A stretch of DNA of 63,534 bases from an uncultured Prevotellaceae bacterium (GTDB lineage Bacteria > Bacteroidota > Bacteroidia > Bacteroidales > Bacteroidaceae): NCBI GenBank assembly GCA_947166305.1, contig CAMVDV010000018.1:1-63534 (forward strand). Direction: 5' to 3'. The notes under the pieces are model-generated. The model had not been told where the DNA came from and searched no databases. It saw only the letters and a list, made by a program, of their open reading frames with translations. The position numbers and the translations under genes are program-made. Of this stretch, positions 49,953 to 58,203 are shown piece after piece (positions within the stretch are counted from its first letter, which is position 1; every line of letters starts with the position of its first letter).

Positions 49953-50853
49953 GCCACTTCTTGCCGTCCTTGATGTAGATGCCCTGCTGTATTTGACGAT
50001 TTGACAATTTACGATTTGACAATTTGCGTCCGCTCAGGTCGTAGATGTCGGCATCCCGTGAAATTGTGGAATTGTGAATTTCCTCAATGCCTGTGGGCGA
50101 TTCTCCGTCCGACGCAGGACCAAGATACTCTGCCTGCACCGTCTCGCGGAAGACGTCGACGCGGATATGATAGATGCCTTCCTGACGGATGCTCCATTTG
50201 TTGTCGCCGCTGCCGCCCGTCAGCAACTGCGTGCTCTCAAGCACATCTTCGTCCTGAGAGAACGGATGGAGGGCCTTCGGCTCCCAAGCATTCTGCCCGA
50301 GGAACTTGAACCGACGCGGTTCGCCAAACTCCTGTCGCTCCTTGAGCTCGCCTGTCCAGTCCCAGGCACAAACTTCGTCCTCGTCCCTGGTGAACGGCAG
50401 GAAGGTGTACGTCACCCACCCACATTCCGTTGCACCGCCCACGATGAAGAGCTCGTTCCACGGACGGAACAGTTCGCCCGTGAGCGTCTTCCGGCTGAGG
50501 TCGATGGTGATGCGATAGACGTCTTCCGTCAAGGGCACCGTCCAAAGGCTTTCCAGCGAGTCGCGAGCCATGGCAAGGGTGAAGGGCAAGGCATTCGTCA
50601 CGGCATAGGCATCCTCGTAGGTTGGCTTGAGATAGCGCAGGCCGGTGCCTGTCGGCAACTCCTTGTTGCGGAAGCAAAGCGTGCCTCCTTCGATGAGTCT
50701 GCCTGTGTATTTGAACTGCTTCCCGGGGAAGGCCGTCAGTTCCTGAATGCCTCCCGGCACGGCAGTCCCTACAGCCCAAAGGCGGCTCATGTCTTGAGAA
50801 AATGAGGAAATGAAGAAATGAAAGAATGAAATGAGGAGCAAGAGACGTTTCAT
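49942..50853 (-). CDS. SusE/SusF-like outer-membrane glycan-binding protein
   Basis: A 303-residue secreted protein with a signal sequence (first ~20 residues). Two beta-sandwich modules of SusE/F type (LWAVGTAVPGGIQ... and ELFIVGGATECGWVTY...) each end with YRITIDL/YHIRVDV strands typical of starch-binding modules. The C-terminal tail has DLSGRKLSN...GIYIKDGKKW; the stretch SNRKLSNRQIQQ in it is encoded by AAATTGTCAAATCGT repeat units. It overlaps the GH31 gene by ATGA, so both products are coupled. No SusC/D pair is nearby. Confidence 0.78.
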   Translation of the reverse strand: MKRLLLLISFFHFFISSFSQDMSRLWAVGTAVPGGIQELTAFPGKQFKYTGRLIEGGTLCFRNKELPTGTGLRYLKPTYEDAYAVTNALPFTLAMARDSLESLWTVPLTEDVYRITIDLSRKTLTGELFRPWNELFIVGGATECGWVTYTFLPFTRDEDEVCAWDWTGELKERQEFGEPRRFKFLGQNAWEPKALHPFSQDEDVLESTQLLTGGSGDNKWSIRQEGIYHIRVDVFRETVQAEYLGPASDGESPTGIEEIHNSTISRDADIYDLSGRKLSNRKLSNRQIQQGIYIKDGKKWLIP

Positions 50854-53270
50854 GGTTTGTAGGGAATTAAAATTTTCTTTCCGTTCCTGATGTATATGCC
50901 AAAGGGTAATTTACCACTTACCATTTGTCGTCCGCTCAGGTCATAGATATTTCCTCTAATGGAGGTTAAGGGGTCTTCTTGAATTTCCCGAATATCTGTT
51001 TCCATCTCCTTGACGTTGAGGGTGATGTCTTCAGAGCAAGAGCGTGCGGGGACGTTGACTGTCAGGCGCCCCGATGCTTCGTCGTAGGTCCAGTCGCTTG
51101 TCTCTTCTCCATTGATGCGAACGTCGGCAGGTTCTCCCATCAAGAAGAAGACGACCTGCCAAGCTCGCTCCGTGGGCATCCCTTCGTAGCTTCCTTGGCG
51201 TGCGCCGATGGTGAGCGTGGTGCCCTCTGCGGAGTGCGATTGCCTGAAGTCTGTCCAGGCGAACTCTCCGTCCTTGTAGGCTTCGCTGTCACCTTGGTCT
51301 TCATAAAGCTTGCCTTCGCCGTCGGCTCCCGGCATGACCCAAAGCACGAGCGACGAAGGTTCTGCCTTCAGGTGCGAGAGCTCTGCGTTGCAAGGGATGA
51401 TGCTGCCAAGGCGGACGAAGTAGGGAATCTCGTTGAGCGCATAGCGGTCCGTGATGGTTTGTCCGCCGATGCGAAGCTTGTTGCGGCACATGTCGAACCA
51501 AACGCCATCGGGCAGCCAAGTCTTTCGCTCGCTCTTCCCTTCGCTGTCGGCAGGCGTTGAGATGGGCGAGACGAGAATGTCGTCGCCAAAGAGGTATTCG
51601 TCCTCAACGGAATAGGCTTTGTTTTCTTCCGGCCATTCGTAGTAGAGCGGTCGGCAAATGGAGACTCCTGTGTCGTAAGCCTTCCGCGCCATAGTATATA
51701 TATAAGGTACGAGCGCGTAGCGAAGGCGGAAGGCTTCGCGCTGAAGGTCGAGGTTCGAGAACTTCCAGATGCGTCGTTCGCAACCCGATTGGCTCGAACC
51801 ATGCGTGCGGAAGATGGGTTGGAAGACACAAAACTGCATCCATCGCAGCACGAGTTCGGGGTCGGTAGAGATGTTATTGGGCTGAAGATAGCCTCCGCCA
51901 TCGTGTCCCCAATAGCCAAAACAAACGTTTGCAGCCGTGGCTGTGACGTAGCTTTCAAATTGGAGCGTGCCGTAAGTGGCAAAGGTGTCGCCCGAGAAAC
52001 CGATAGGATAGCGGTGGCTTCCCATTCCTCCCCAGCGATGGAAGATGACAGGGCGTCGGTCTTTCCTGTTCAGCATCATGTCATTATAGAAGACATGATT
52101 GAGCCAAAACGTCTGGCCGAGCCCGGCGATGTAGCTGCTCGTGAGGTCTTGCTGCCAGTCGAGCCACCAGAAGTCCACGCCCTGACGTTCGCGTACTCGC
52201 ATGATGTTCTTGAAGAACGTACGATAGAACGTGGAGTCCTCCAGTTGCCAAGGCACGGTGGTGACGCTTGCGTCGAGTCCCATGTCGTTGCGTATCTTGG
52301 CAAAGTTGTCGTCGCTCGAGCCGATTCCGTCGGCAGGATGAAGGTTGAGAGCCGTCTTGGTGTTGTGGTTGTGCAGCCAGCTCATGAGAGTCGTGGGGTT
52401 TGGGAAGAGCGATTTGTTCCACGTCCAGCCCGTCCAAGAGTTTTGATGCCAGTTGCAATCAATCATGAGCACGTCGTGCGGCACATCGTTGCTCTCCATG
52501 TCGCGTACAAGTTGCTGAATCTCGGTCTGCGAATAAGCTTGATACTTGCTGTACCAGTAGCCGAACATATACTTAGGGGGCAAGGGTTGTCGGCCAGCGA
52601 TGCGGACATAGTCGCCCAAGGCATCTTTGTACTGATGGCCGTAGCCGAAGAAGTACCAGTCAATGGCGTTGGCATCGAGCGGCTTGCCAATCCAGGGAAT
52701 GCCGTCAACACTTCCTTCGAAGGGAAAAGAGCGGCTTCCGTCGCCACGTTGGGTGCTCGGTGATTCGTCAAGGACAGCCCAACCGTCTCTTGAGAGCAGT
52801 CCCTTCTCGAGGGAAACGCGGTGGGTGTCGCCGATGTTGCCGTCGAGGGTGCGTTGCGTGCCGAGGAGGTTGAGAGCATCATCTTTGCCCGGATACCAAA
52901 GAATCTGGCGTCCGTTCATCGGGAACGTGATGCTCAGCACCGAACTGTTCTTGTGCTGTCGGTTGATTCTGGAGCCTGTCTTGTAGCGAAGCGTCAGCGA
53001 GTCGGTGCGTATGATAAGGTAGCCGCCTTCTTCTTCGCAGGTGAAATGAGGCACAGGCAAGCGTCGGTTGACCACGGCAAACGTGGCGCGGTCCTCGAAG
53101 AGCTTGTTCGTGCTGTACTGAATGCGGATGAGTCGGGACGTGAAGACAGTGAAGCGGGCGTTGCCGCTCGTCACTGTTGCCTCCTCTTGGGCCAATGGAT
53201 TCCATTCATCCCTTGCTCCTGCGGAAGTGAAGGCAAGGCAGAGGAGGAGGGTAAGACAGAAAGTTTTCAC
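50850..53270 (-). CDS. GH31 alpha-glucosidase family protein
   Basis: A GH31 enzyme of about 806 residues. The nucleophile aspartate lies in DFWWLDWQQD and the acid/base in GFSGDTFATYGT; YWSKYQAYSQTE and CNWHQNSWTGWTW precede them. A C-terminal beta domain and a DLSGRQMVSGKLPFGIYI tail complete it. GTG at 53270 (VKTFCLTLLLCLAFTSAGA) is the most probable start because it opens a signal peptide; the frame further upstream reads through REP palindromes. It is probably secreted to cut alpha-glucan or xyloglucan side chains, together with the SusE/F-like protein. Confidence 0.85.
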   Translation of the reverse strand: MKTFCLTLLLCLAFTSAGARDEWNPLAQEEATVTSGNARFTVFTSRLIRIQYSTNKLFEDRATFAVVNRRLPVPHFTCEEEGGYLIIRTDSLTLRYKTGSRINRQHKNSSVLSITFPMNGRQILWYPGKDDALNLLGTQRTLDGNIGDTHRVSLEKGLLSRDGWAVLDESPSTQRGDGSRSFPFEGSVDGIPWIGKPLDANAIDWYFFGYGHQYKDALGDYVRIAGRQPLPPKYMFGYWYSKYQAYSQTEIQQLVRDMESNDVPHDVLMIDCNWHQNSWTGWTWNKSLFPNPTTLMSWLHNHNTKTALNLHPADGIGSSDDNFAKIRNDMGLDASVTTVPWQLEDSTFYRTFFKNIMRVRERQGVDFWWLDWQQDLTSSYIAGLGQTFWLNHVFYNDMMLNRKDRRPVIFHRWGGMGSHRYPIGFSGDTFATYGTLQFESYVTATAANVCFGYWGHDGGGYLQPNNISTDPELVLRWMQFCVFQPIFRTHGSSQSGCERRIWKFSNLDLQREAFRLRYALVPYIYTMARKAYDTGVSICRPLYYEWPEENKAYSVEDEYLFGDDILVSPISTPADSEGKSERKTWLPDGVWFDMCRNKLRIGGQTITDRYALNEIPYFVRLGSIIPCNAELSHLKAEPSSLVLWVMPGADGEGKLYEDQGDSEAYKDGEFAWTDFRQSHSAEGTTLTIGARQGSYEGMPTERAWQVVFFLMGEPADVRINGEETSDWTYDEASGRLTVNVPARSCSEDITLNVKEMETDIREIQEDPLTSIRGNIYDLSGRQMVSGKLPFGIYIRNGKKILIPYKP

Positions 53271-53291
53271 CTTTTTACCTTTTATTTTGGC

Positions 53292-53401
53292 GGACGCGCC
53301 ACGGCGCGTCCCTACATCATTGGTGTTGTTTCTTCGGACGCGCCACGGCGCGTCCCTACATTGGAGAGTATTCATTCGGACACATCACGGCGCGTCGCTA
53401 C
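53292..53401. repeat. Three REP-like palindromes in tandem
   Basis: Copies at 53292-53315, 53336-53359 and 53378-53401, all in the same orientation, spaced ~43 bp. They lie between the GH31 gene and DUF1573. The frame through them encodes DAPWRVR and TRRGASA peptides but is not likely translated. Confidence 0.88.
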
Positions 53402-53420
53402 ATCATGGGTGTTTCGCGTC

Positions 53421-53861
53421 TCACTCCATCGTGCCTTCGATGGTGAGTCGCACCACTTCGTTGATGGCGTTGGAGCGGATGGTGATGGTCTTCTGGAAGT
53501 GCCCCGGGAACTTGTCTGTGCCGTCGTAGGTGACGTCGATGAAGCCCTTTTCGCCCGGCTTGATGGGTTCCTTGGTGTAGGTGGGAATGGTGCAACCGCA
53601 GCTGGCAAAGGCCTGATGGATGATGAGGGGAGCCGTTCCGCTGTTGACGAAGGGGAAGGAGCAGCGGACGAGCGGGGCGCTCTTCGGGAACTTGCCGAAG
53701 TCATGCTTGAGAGTGTCGAAGGTTATCTCTGCATAGTTCTCGGCTTTGGTCGTAGCCACGGCCTTCACGTCGCTGACGTTTACTTTCTGCTTCACGGTTT
53801 GTGCTTCTGCTGAGAGCAAAGAGCAGGGGGCGAGAAGCAAAAGGAGAAGAATCTTTTTCAT
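53421..53861 (-). CDS. DUF1573 periplasmic protein
   Basis: A 146-residue secreted protein with a signal peptide (MKKILLLLLLAPCSLLSAEA). One DUF1573 beta-sandwich is seen: ITFDTLKHDFGKFPKSAPLV, then ASCGCTIPTYTKEPIKPGEKG with the conserved SCGC. Single-domain DUF1573 proteins are common in Bacteroidetes; their function is unknown. It stands alone with its own promoter. Confidence 0.85.
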   Translation of the reverse strand: MKKILLLLLLAPCSLLSAEAQTVKQKVNVSDVKAVATTKAENYAEITFDTLKHDFGKFPKSAPLVRCSFPFVNSGTAPLIIHQAFASCGCTIPTYTKEPIKPGEKGFIDVTYDGTDKFPGHFQKTITIRSNAINEVVRLTIEGTME

Positions 53862-53896
53862 CTTTCAGTGTTCGTTTTAATGTACAATTGCATTTG

Positions 53897-53904
53897 CAAA
53901 GGTA
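53897..53904 (-). promoter_or_regulatory. Promoter element (TACCTTTG) of the DUF1573 gene
   Basis: The minus strand reads TACCTTTG about 35 bases upstream of the ATG at 53861. Confidence 0.6.
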
Positions 53905-53977
53905 TAAAAAAAACAAGAATGAAGAGCGAAGAATGAAGAATTATTAACGTCTTTATGTTTTTTTGACATTTATTTCG

Positions 53978-53985
53978 TACTTTTG
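53978..53985 (+). promoter_or_regulatory. Promoter element (TACTTTTG) of ruvC
   Basis: TACTTTTG lies 25 bases upstream of the ruvC ATG at 54011. Confidence 0.6.
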
Positions 53986-54010
53986 CACCCAATTCGTAAA
54001 GTGAAATCCG

Positions 54011-54589
54011 ATGGAGCAAATCATTCTTGGCATCGACCCGGGCACGAGCATTATGGGCTACGGTGTGCTTCGCGTGGACGGGAAGAAGGCAGAGATGCTG
54101 GCACTGGGCGTCATCGATTTGCGCAAATTTGCCGACCCTTACCTCAAACTGGGCCACATCTATGCGCGTGTCCACAGTATCATTGAGGGCTATCTGCCCG
54201 ACCAGATGGCCATCGAGGCACCCTTTTTCGGCAAGAACATACAGAGTATGCTCAAGCTGGGAAGGGCTCAGGGCGTGGCCATCGCTGCGGCCATACAGCG
54301 ACAGGTGCCCATCACGGAGTATGCTCCCTCGAAGATAAAGATGGCAATCACTGGCAATGGCAATGCCAGCAAGGAGCAAGTGGCCGACATGTTGCGGCGT
54401 ATGCTCCATGTGGAGAAGGAGGAGATGGGCAAATTCCTTGACGCCAGCGATGCCCTCGGAGCAGCCTATTGCCACTTCCTGCAGATGGGTAGGCCCGAAA
54501 CCGACCACAAATACCGTGGCTGGGCTGACTTCGTGAAGAAGAACAAAGACAGGGTGAGCACGGGAGACAGTTCACCTTCCACAAAATAG
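54011..54589 (+). CDS. ruvC: Crossover junction endodeoxyribonuclease RuvC
   Basis: A 192-residue Holliday-junction resolvase. The catalytic acids are visible in ILGIDPGTSIMGYG (Asp), MAIEAPFFGKN (Glu) and FLDASDALGAAYCHF (two Asp). It cuts junctions after RuvAB branch migration. The C-terminal ~25 residues extend beyond the usual core. The next gene starts eight bases after the stop, so an operon with the ABC ATPase is likely. Confidence 0.93.
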   Translation: MEQIILGIDPGTSIMGYGVLRVDGKKAEMLALGVIDLRKFADPYLKLGHIYARVHSIIEGYLPDQMAIEAPFFGKNIQSMLKLGRAQGVAIAAAIQRQVPITEYAPSKIKMAITGNGNASKEQVADMLRRMLHVEKEEMGKFLDASDALGAAYCHFLQMGRPETDHKYRGWADFVKKNKDRVSTGDSSPSTK

Positions 54590-54597
54590 CAGAGCAA

Positions 54598-56127
54598 ATG
54601 GAAAACGACACGTTGATAAAGATCGTCGACGGCGTGCCTCGCAACCCGATGTGGCGAATGGCGGAGCCGGTCAATCTTGAGATAAAACGGGGCGAACAGG
54701 TTGCCATTGTCGGCGACAACGCTGCAGGCAAGTCGCGCCTCGTGGAGATACTTACGGGACATTATCCACTCCTTCAGAACGAAGTGCAGTACGATTTCTC
54801 GCCTACGGCTTCGCCTCTTGTCAGCGACAACCTGAAGTATATCACCTTCCGCGACTCTTATGGCGAGCAGGACGGCACTTACTACTACCAGCAACGCTGG
54901 AACCAGCACGACATAGCGGACGACAGTCCGACGGTAAGGGAGAGCCTCGGGCACCACAGCCCCCTCCCCGCTCCCCCTTTGGGTGAGGGCTGTGGTAGAG
55001 AGCTTTCTGGGAACAGTCTCTTCTCCTCGCTCCTCGAGGAGTTGTGGGACGAACGGCTCATCTCCCTCAGCAGCGGCGAACTGCGTAGGTTCCAGATAGC
55101 CAAGGCCCTCGCCACGAACCCCAGGGTGCTCATCCTCGACAACCCTTTCATCGGCCTCGATGCCAAGGCGCGTGGCGACTTCCGCGAACTGCTTCGCAGC
55201 CTAATAGAGAAGGCCGGACTGCAAGTCATCCTTGTGTTGAGCAAACAAGCCGACATCCCTGACTTCATCACGCACGTCCTTCCCGTGGAGGGGTTGAGGC
55301 TTTTGCCGAAGGTGGCGTACAAATCTGAGAGAAGCCCCCTCCCCGCTCCCCCTTTGGGGGAGTGCCTCATTCCCGTTGAACGAGGAGGCTGTGGCAATGA
55401 AGCCCTCCCCCAAAGGGGGAGCGGGGAGGGGGCTGTTGGTAGCGAAGAGAAGCCTTCTTTCATCCTCCGCTTTCGACATGTGAGCATCAGCTACGGCGGT
55501 CGCACCATCTTGCAACCCCTCGACTGGACAGTCCGCGAGGGGGAACGGTGGGCACTGAGCGGGCCTAACGGCTCAGGCAAGAGCACATTGCTCAGCCTCG
55601 TCTGCGCCGACAACCCTCAGGCATACGCCTGCGACATCGAACTCTTCGGCCATCGCCGCGGAACGGGCGAGAGTATCTGGGAAATCAAGAAGCACATCGG
55701 CTACGTCAGCCCGGAGATGCACCGCGCTTATCAGAAGAATATACCGGCCATCGACGTCGTGGCGAGCGGACTGAGCGACTCTGTGGGGCTTTACTTCCGT
55801 CCGAAACCCGAGCAAAGGCAGACGGTTCTCGACTGGATGCACGTCTTTGGCGTGGATGCCTTGGCCGACCGCTCCTTCCTCCAGCTCAGCAGCGGAGAGC
55901 AACGCCTGTGCCTCCTGGCCCGTGCCTTCGTCAAGGACCCGGAACTCCTTATCCTCGACGAGCCGCTCCACGGCCTCGACGACCGCAACAGCCAGCGCGT
56001 GCGGCAGGTCATCGAGCAGTTCTGCCAGCGACCCCGCAAGACGCTCGTCATGGTGACGCACTACGAGGAAGAGCTTCCTCCCTGCATCACCCATCGCCTC
56101 GACCTTACTCCTTCGCCGACGCATTAG
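54598..56127 (+). CDS. Double ABC ATPase without membrane domain (ModF-like)
   Basis: A 509-residue cytosolic protein with two ABC ATPase domains. Domain 1 has Walker A GDNAAGKS, signature LSSGELRR and Walker B VLILDNP. Domain 2 has GPNGSGKST, LSSGEQRL and LLILDEP with the H-loop TH. This arrangement resembles ModF/PhrA-type proteins, whose role is poorly known. Two palindromic elements (54957-54992, 55333-55434) add about 12 and 34 residues, the first inside domain 1 before the signature and the second in the linker. Confidence 0.82.
   Translation: MENDTLIKIVDGVPRNPMWRMAEPVNLEIKRGEQVAIVGDNAAGKSRLVEILTGHYPLLQNEVQYDFSPTASPLVSDNLKYITFRDSYGEQDGTYYYQQRWNQHDIADDSPTVRESLGHHSPLPAPPLGEGCGRELSGNSLFSSLLEELWDERLISLSSGELRRFQIAKALATNPRVLILDNPFIGLDAKARGDFRELLRSLIEKAGLQVILVLSKQADIPDFITHVLPVEGLRLLPKVAYKSERSPLPAPPLGECLIPVERGGCGNEALPQRGSGEGAVGSEEKPSFILRFRHVSISYGGRTILQPLDWTVREGERWALSGPNGSGKSTLLSLVCADNPQAYACDIELFGHRRGTGESIWEIKKHIGYVSPEMHRAYQKNIPAIDVVASGLSDSVGLYFRPKPEQRQTVLDWMHVFGVDALADRSFLQLSSGEQRLCLLARAFVKDPELLILDEPLHGLDDRNSQRVRQVIEQFCQRPRKTLVMVTHYEEELPPCITHRLDLTPSPTH
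54957..54992. repeat. Single palindrome inside ABC ATPase domain 1
   Basis: CAGCCCCCTCCCCGCTCCCC and TTTGGGTGAGGGCTG form a hairpin and encode SPLPAPPLGEG in frame. Confidence 0.8.
55333..55434. repeat. Double palindromic element (102 bp, 34 codons) in ABC ATPase gene
   Basis: It has full inverted arms AGCCCCCTCCCCGCTCCCCC/GGGGGAGCGGGGAGGGGGCT, and its ~40-bp core is about 35/40 identical, in reverse orientation, to the core at 7819-7919. Reading frame SPLPAPPLGECL...LPQRGSGEGA. Confidence 0.9.
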
Positions 56128-56161
56128 TCCCTGCCACCAAAAACCCTGTGCCCTTCTCATT

Positions 56162-56227
56162 GCATGGTCATGATGCTGCAATTGCAACATCATGACCCTG
56201 CAATTGCAGCATCATGACCATGCAATG
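56162..56227. repeat. 22-bp tandem array, three units (GCA.CATCATGACC type)
   Basis: The third copy of the family at 5227 and 32939, again with ACCCTG upstream and GCAGGCGGAGTGG downstream. It lies 35 bases past the ABC ATPase stop. Confidence 0.9.
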
Positions 56228-56346
56228 AACGCAGCAGGCGGAGTGGAGCAACGGGGCACGGCCCATTGGCAAACATGGCCTTCTGCGGTGACATTCGCGG
56301 AAGGCCATGTTTCCATTTTTGTCTGCTTTTGCAGACAACAACGGCG

Positions 56347-57141
56347 TCAGAGCAACCTCTGGAGGGCTTTGGCCACGCCGTCGTCGTCCACGCTCTCCGT
56401 GACGTAGTCGGCGGCGGCTTTCACTTCGTCGCTCGCGTTTCCCATTGCCACGCCGATGCCTGCATGGCGGAGCATCTCGATGTCGTTGCCGCCATCGCCA
56501 AAGGCCATTGCCTCAGAGGGCTGGAATCCGTAGTGACGGCAAACGTGGTCGATGCCGCTCGCCTTGTTCGTGCCGCGCGCAATGCAGTCGGCAAAGACGG
56601 GATGCCAGCGCGTGTCGTCGCATCCCTTCAGTATGTCGCGGATGATATGCTTCTGCTCTGCCTCCGTGTAGAAGGCGATGACTTGCATCACGGTGAAGCT
56701 AAGTGCTTCTTCCGGCTCGGCAAAGGGCGGCACCTTGATGTCGAGCATCGTGAAAATCTCATTCACCGCGTCGGGCAACCCTTTGGGCGCCGTCAGGATG
56801 GCGCGTTCGTTGCCGGCATACACCACGGCCAGTCCCGTGCGGTGTTGCTCGCCTATCATGCGCTCCACGTCTTCCCTGGGCACGGGCTGGGAATGGATGA
56901 CGGTCCATCGGCTCCTGTCGGGCGAGAGCAACTGGCATTGCGCTCCGTTGACACACATGATGCCATCGTACTCCAGCTCGCCCAGGTTCCTGACGAAGGG
57001 CAAGGGTCGGCCTGTGGCAATCCACACCTTGATGCCCTGACGGCGTGCCTCGGCCACGGCTTCGATGGTCGATTGCGGCACTCGGTGCGTGCGGAACGAA
57101 AGCAGAGTGCCGTCTATGTCGAGAAAGATGATTTTGGTCAT
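56347..57141 (-). CDS. Cof-type HAD phosphatase
   Basis: A 264-residue HAD hydrolase of the Cof/YidA group. Motif I is FLDIDGTLLSF, motif II IATGRP, and motif III with metal aspartates AFGDGGNDIEML; the C2-type cap lies between. Such enzymes dephosphorylate sugar phosphates or cofactors such as FMN. It stands alone, with its own promoter. Confidence 0.88.
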   Translation of the reverse strand: MTKIIFLDIDGTLLSFRTHRVPQSTIEAVAEARRQGIKVWIATGRPLPFVRNLGELEYDGIMCVNGAQCQLLSPDRSRWTVIHSQPVPREDVERMIGEQHRTGLAVVYAGNERAILTAPKGLPDAVNEIFTMLDIKVPPFAEPEEALSFTVMQVIAFYTEAEQKHIIRDILKGCDDTRWHPVFADCIARGTNKASGIDHVCRHYGFQPSEAMAFGDGGNDIEMLRHAGIGVAMGNASDEVKAAADYVTESVDDDGVAKALQRLL

Positions 57142-57172
57142 TGCTCAGAAACTAAAGTCGTAATTCGGGGCG

Positions 57173-57180
57173 CAAAGGTA
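57173..57180 (-). promoter_or_regulatory. Promoter element (TACCTTTG) of the HAD phosphatase gene
   Basis: The minus strand reads TACCTTTG about 31 bases upstream of the ATG at 57141. Confidence 0.62.
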
Positions 57181-57184
57181 CGAA

Positions 57185-57272
57185 AAAAAGTTAAAAAGTT
57201 AAAGAGTTAAAGAGTTAAAAAGTTTTTCACCTTTTCACCTTTTCACCTTTTCACTTTTTTACCTTTTCACCT
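57185..57272. repeat. 8-bp tandem tracts (GTTAAAGA and TTTTCACC)
   Basis: Five GTTAAA(A/G)A units are followed by seven TTTTCACC-type units between the divergent HAD and EFR1 genes. Confidence 0.82.
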
Positions 57273-57345
57273 ATATAATATAGGTCTGGCGTTGAAAGTT
57301 GCAAAATAAATCCTGACTCCTGATGCCAGGCTCCCAAATTTTTCG

Positions 57346-57353
57346 TACCTTTG
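57346..57353 (+). promoter_or_regulatory. Promoter element (TACCTTTG) of the EFR1 gene
   Basis: TACCTTTG ends seven bases before the ATG at 57361, so the mRNA should have almost no leader. Confidence 0.65.
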
Positions 57354-57360
57354 CGGTCGT

Positions 57361-58137
57361 ATGATATATTACTTCTCCGGAACTGGCAACAGCCTCCTTG
57401 TCGGTCGCCGTCTGTCCGAAAGGTTGGGCGAACAGCTCTGCCCGATGACGGCACCAATGCCGACCGCCGATGATGCCATCGGCCTCGTCTTCCCCGTCTA
57501 TGCCTGGGGCATACCGAACATCGTGGAGGGCTTTGTGCGCGACTTCCTGAAGGCATTTCCCCAGATGGACAGCGCCTTCCTCTATGCCGTCATGACCTGT
57601 GGCGACGACATGGGCTACGCCGACCGTGTCCTCGAAGCAGCCCTCGGCCGCAAGCTCGACGCCGCCTTCTCCGTGCAGATGCCCAACGTCTATGTCTGTC
57701 TGCCAGGCTTCGACGTGGACAGCAAGGAGGTGAGCAGCGAAAAGCTCAGCCGTGTGGAAGGCCGGACAAGCGAGATAGCCGGGAAGGTGAGGAAAAGAGA
57801 GGCCGCGCGGCAGCTCGTCAGAGGACGCTTCGCGTGGCTCAAGACCTACGTCCTTCGTCCTTTGTTCAACCGCAGCCTGCTCACGGACAAGTATTTCAAC
57901 GTCGATGCCTCGCTCTGCACCTCCTGCGGCAAATGCCGGAAAGCGTGTCCCGTGGGCAATATCAAGATGTCGGACGGCTCACCCAAGTGGCAATCGCACT
58001 GTGCAGGCTGCCTGGCTTGCTACCATGCCTGTCCGCATCATGCCATCAACTTCGGCAGGATGACGCAGAAGAAAGGACAGTTCATTTACAATTTGACAAT
58101 TTACTATTTACTATTTATTTACGATTTAACTATTTAA
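57361..58137 (+). CDS. EFR1-family ferredoxin (flavodoxin-like plus 4Fe-4S)
   Basis: A 258-residue protein. The N-terminal ~150 residues have a flavodoxin fold (YYFSGTGNSLLVGRRL). The C-terminal part has two four-cysteine clusters (CTSCGKCRKACPVGN; CAGCLACYHACPHHA). EFR1 proteins are probable electron carriers in anaerobes. The last ~17 residues (YNLTIYYLLFIYDLTI) are encoded by A/T-rich tandem repeat DNA (58085-58137), so the native end was replaced or extended. Confidence 0.85.
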   Translation: MIYYFSGTGNSLLVGRRLSERLGEQLCPMTAPMPTADDAIGLVFPVYAWGIPNIVEGFVRDFLKAFPQMDSAFLYAVMTCGDDMGYADRVLEAALGRKLDAAFSVQMPNVYVCLPGFDVDSKEVSSEKLSRVEGRTSEIAGKVRKREAARQLVRGRFAWLKTYVLRPLFNRSLLTDKYFNVDASLCTSCGKCRKACPVGNIKMSDGSPKWQSHCAGCLACYHACPHHAINFGRMTQKKGQFIYNLTIYYLLFIYDLTI

Positions 58138-58200
58138 TTCCCCCTAAAGGGGGTTAGGGGGTCCTTTACTATTTATTTACGATTTGACTATATAGATATT
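58085..58200. repeat. A/T-rich tandem tract at the EFR1 3' end with short palindrome
   Basis: TTTACAATTTGACAATTTAC and related units span the end of the gene and the spacer. The palindrome CCCCCTAAAGGGGGTTAGGG lies at 58140-58160. Confidence 0.8.
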
Positions 58201-58203
58201 CTC

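Noticed and set aside
53271..53375. N-terminal extension of the GH31 enzyme
   Set aside because: It would translate REP palindromes (DAPWRVR, TRRGASA), and the signal peptide starts at the GTG at 53270.
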